Source: Campylobacter sp. TTU_617 (GTDB taxonomy: Bacteria; Campylobacterota; Campylobacteria; Campylobacterales; Campylobacteraceae). From it: a stretch of 48,959 nt of DNA. The DNA lies in the NCBI RefSeq assembly GCF_016599045.1, contig NZ_JAENKV010000011.1:1-48959 (forward strand), written 5' to 3'. Shown here in pieces: positions 47,144-48,959 of the stretch. A program made the position numbers and the translations under genes. The notes beneath the pieces were generated by a model that saw only the letters and a program-made list of their open reading frames with translations, did no database searches and had not been told where the DNA came from. Each line of letters starts with the position of its first letter. The stretch's first letter is position 1.

Positions 47144-48583
47144 TTAAATATAAATATAAGTCATAATAATATTTATTATAGTTGCTACAAACATAGGAAT
47201 GGCTGTTCTTTTAATTATAGCAAAAGGACTAACTTTTGCTATAGATGAAATAGCTAAAATTGCAGGTGCAATAGGACTAATACACCTTCCAAAACCAGTC
47301 ATAATTTGAATAGGTGCTATCATAATAATAGTTTCAATGTTGAAATGTTTTGCTATATTTGGAATAAGTGGAGCAAAGCTAAAGAATGCTGCATTTCCTG
47401 AACCCATTAAAAAAGCACAAATTGCAAGCAAAATTGAAACCGCAATAATAATAGCAAAAACTCCAAATCCTGCATTTTTACAAAATTCTATTAAAGTATC
47501 TACGAAACCAACAAATAAAAGACCATTTGCAAATACTTGACCACAAACTATAAGTGAAACTGTAATAACAAATAAATGTCCCATTCCTTTGAAGAAAATC
47601 ATAATGGAATTTAGTGTTTCTACTACGCTTTTATAGCGTATCATTTCAAAAATAATAGCCACAAAAGTTGAAATAATCATTGCTACTGGAACATTCATTT
47701 TAATTGCAGTACTAGTAGCTGCTTTTACTTCTTGAGCACTACTTATTCCCATTAAAACTAATATACTATCAAGCACTGAACTAAATCCTAAAATTAAAAC
47801 CAAAGGGATTATAGGCAAAATAGCATAAATTCTAGGAGGCTTTTTAAGTTCTTTTTCTTTGTCTTCATTTTCGTTGAGTTCTTTTTCAATTTCTTGTATA
47901 TTAAAAATAAAATTATCCTTTTTATCAAAAAATTTATTGCAAAAATATATTGTAATACCTACAACTATAATAATTGGTAAAGTTACAGGAAGTTGATAAT
48001 GAACAAAATAAATTGCAGGATCAATCTCAGCTATCTTTGATGCCATAATAACATTTCCACTTGCAGGACCATGATCAATGTATTGACAAATACCAATAAC
48101 ACTCAAAGCAGAAAGTTTTGAAACACCTGAGCGCACAAGTATAGGATACATAGTAACCATAAGTAAAAGTGCCAAACCTGCGTGAGATGGTATAAAAAGA
48201 ACCAAAAATTGCACAATAAAATAAGCAACTATAAGCAAAACATAGGGAGATTTTATTGTTTTTAAAGGTTTTTCAAAAACTTTAAAAAGCGCATAAGAAG
48301 CCCCTACATGATCCATATAGGCAGAAAAACCTGCTATACTCATAAGTGTAAGACCAAGTCCAGCCAATGTTTTTGACATAGTCTGATTAAAAACTTCAAA
48401 TATATCAAAAAAACCTAGATTTAAAGAACCCTTAGCGACAATATGCGGAGAAAGTCCAAAAATAGCAGCTAAAGAAAGCAAAAGCAAGCCACTTAAAAGC
48501 AATGCCATATGTGCATTGATTTTTTTATAAAGCATAAATACAAGCAAAGCTATACTAAATAATGAAAAACCAAGTCCTAGCAA
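47144..48583 (-). CDS. DcuC-family C4-dicarboxylate transporter
   Basis: A 479-residue membrane protein with about 12 hydrophobic helices, of the DcuC/anaerobic C4-dicarboxylate carrier family. There is a charged cytoplasmic loop near residues 220-245 (KELNENEDKEKELKK). GSGNAAFFSFAPLIPNIAKHF and GFGRCISPIAPAILAIS are the two conserved re-entrant segments, and MAGFSAYMDHVGAS and IGICQYIDHGPASGN are further family motifs. It should carry a dicarboxylate or related conjugate in exchange for, or along with, ions. The start is TTG; its ribosome site AAAGGATAA is formed by the last codons of ridA. The gene is unbroken here. Confidence 0.88.
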   Translation of the reverse strand: MLGLGFSLFSIALLVFMLYKKINAHMALLLSGLLLLSLAAIFGLSPHIVAKGSLNLGFFDIFEVFNQTMSKTLAGLGLTLMSIAGFSAYMDHVGASYALFKVFEKPLKTIKSPYVLLIVAYFIVQFLVLFIPSHAGLALLLMVTMYPILVRSGVSKLSALSVIGICQYIDHGPASGNVIMASKIAEIDPAIYFVHYQLPVTLPIIIVVGITIYFCNKFFDKKDNFIFNIQEIEKELNENEDKEKELKKPPRIYAILPIIPLVLILGFSSVLDSILVLMGISSAQEVKAATSTAIKMNVPVAMIISTFVAIIFEMIRYKSVVETLNSIMIFFKGMGHLFVITVSLIVCGQVFANGLLFVGFVDTLIEFCKNAGFGVFAIIIAVSILLAICAFLMGSGNAAFFSFAPLIPNIAKHFNIETIIMIAPIQIMTGFGRCISPIAPAILAISSIAKVSPFAIIKRTAIPMFVATIINIIMTYIYI

Positions 48584-48585
48584 TT

Positions 48586-48948
48586 TTATCCTTTAACCGC
48601 TATAACTTCAATTTCAACCAAAGCATTTTTTGGTAGATCTTTTACAGCAAAAGCACTTCTTGCAGGATAAGGAGCTTTAAAAAAGCTTGAATATACTTCA
48701 TTAAAATTTACAAAATCATTAATGTTAGCTAAAAAACAAGTTGTTTTAATTACATTATCAAAACAAAGATTGTTTTCTTTTAAAATAGCTTCTATATTTA
48801 ATAAAGATTGTTTAGTTTGTTCTTTAATATCTTTAGCTTCTATTTCACCACTTGCTGGATTAATAGGAAGTTGTCCTGAAATAAATAAAAGTCCATTAGC
48901 TTCTCTATAAGCTGAATAAGGTCCTATAGCTTTTGGATAGTTTGACAT
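48586..48948 (-). CDS. ridA: RidA family enamine/imine deaminase
   Basis: A 120-residue YjgF/YER057c/UK114 family protein that hydrolyses reactive 2-aminoacrylate and related enamines. The N-terminal AIGPYSAYREANGLLFISGQ, the middle VIKTTCFLANINDF and the C-terminal YPARSAFAVKDLP (with the conserved Arg) and VEIEVIAVKG are diagnostic. As the first gene of an operon that contains a beta-eliminating PLP lyase it fits a detoxifying role for the 2-aminoacrylate released. The ribosome site AAGGAG occupies the last bases of the window, so its promoter lies outside. Confidence 0.94.
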   Translation of the reverse strand: MSNYPKAIGPYSAYREANGLLFISGQLPINPASGEIEAKDIKEQTKQSLLNIEAILKENNLCFDNVIKTTCFLANINDFVNFNEVYSSFFKAPYPARSAFAVKDLPKNALVEIEVIAVKG

Positions 48949-48959
48949 AGAATCTCCTT

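Overview
This 49 kb window is chromosomal DNA of a thermophilic Campylobacter of the C. jejuni / C. coli / C. hepaticus group. The evidence is the very low G+C content, the recognisable epsilonproteobacterial proteins (FrdCAB, HydABCD, a long TrmB, a FlpA-like fibronectin-binding protein, a compact CoaX) and the local gene orders. I cannot fix the species. Strong AT bias, AT-only gene-free stretches and changed gene order relative to C. jejuni NCTC 11168 (from memory) favour a close relative over C. jejuni itself. About 45 protein genes and two tRNA genes are present. I saw no insertion sequence, prophage, CRISPR array, rRNA or poly-G phase-variation tract.

Layout. Positions 1-983 are extremely AT-rich with no gene. 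984-6123 (minus) holds a Cys-rich Sel1-repeat secreted protein, the frdCAB fumarate reductase operon and lgt. 6220-7077 (plus) is a lipoprotein gene. 7082-13367 (minus) is one long operon read gatC-cvpA-fur-lysS-glyA-DUF1882-SPOR-aroE. Diverging from it, 13548-18714 (plus) carries a YfgM/BamB-like pair, coaX, a malate:quinone oxidoreductase-like gene and pyk. 18728-22823 (minus) is the uptake hydrogenase operon hydABCD. 22942-38311 (minus) is a housekeeping and cell-envelope block: an RluD-type pseudouridine synthase, flpA, trmB, ftsE-ftsX-envC-like, pyrH-rpoZ-spoT-tyrS-nitronate monooxygenase-amiA-mnmC. 38387-42126 holds rodA/mrdB, two tRNAs (CAT and Phe) and the ktrB-ktrA potassium uptake pair. 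fldA follows with a strong terminator, then about 500 bp of empty AT-rich DNA. 43246-48948 (minus) is a compact five-gene catabolic operon.

How the genes work together. HydABC and FrdCAB form the two ends of an H2-to-fumarate electron chain through menaquinone, and the Mqo-like enzyme is another quinone-linked dehydrogenase. FtsEX, the degenerate LytM protein and the AmiA amidase form a probable cell-separation module. gatC, fur, lysS and glyA are co-transcribed from divergent promoters that flank a perfect palindrome.

The most interesting part is the operon ridA-dcuC-like-cystathionine beta-lyase-like-fumarate lyase-mmgE/prpD-like. All five genes are intact and spaced like one transcription unit. 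In C. jejuni NCTC 11168 several counterparts are, as I recall, pseudogenes. The enzyme set suggests uptake and breakdown of an S- or N-linked dicarboxylate conjugate such as a succinylated amino acid, giving fumarate. That substrate is an inference, not something visible in the sequence.
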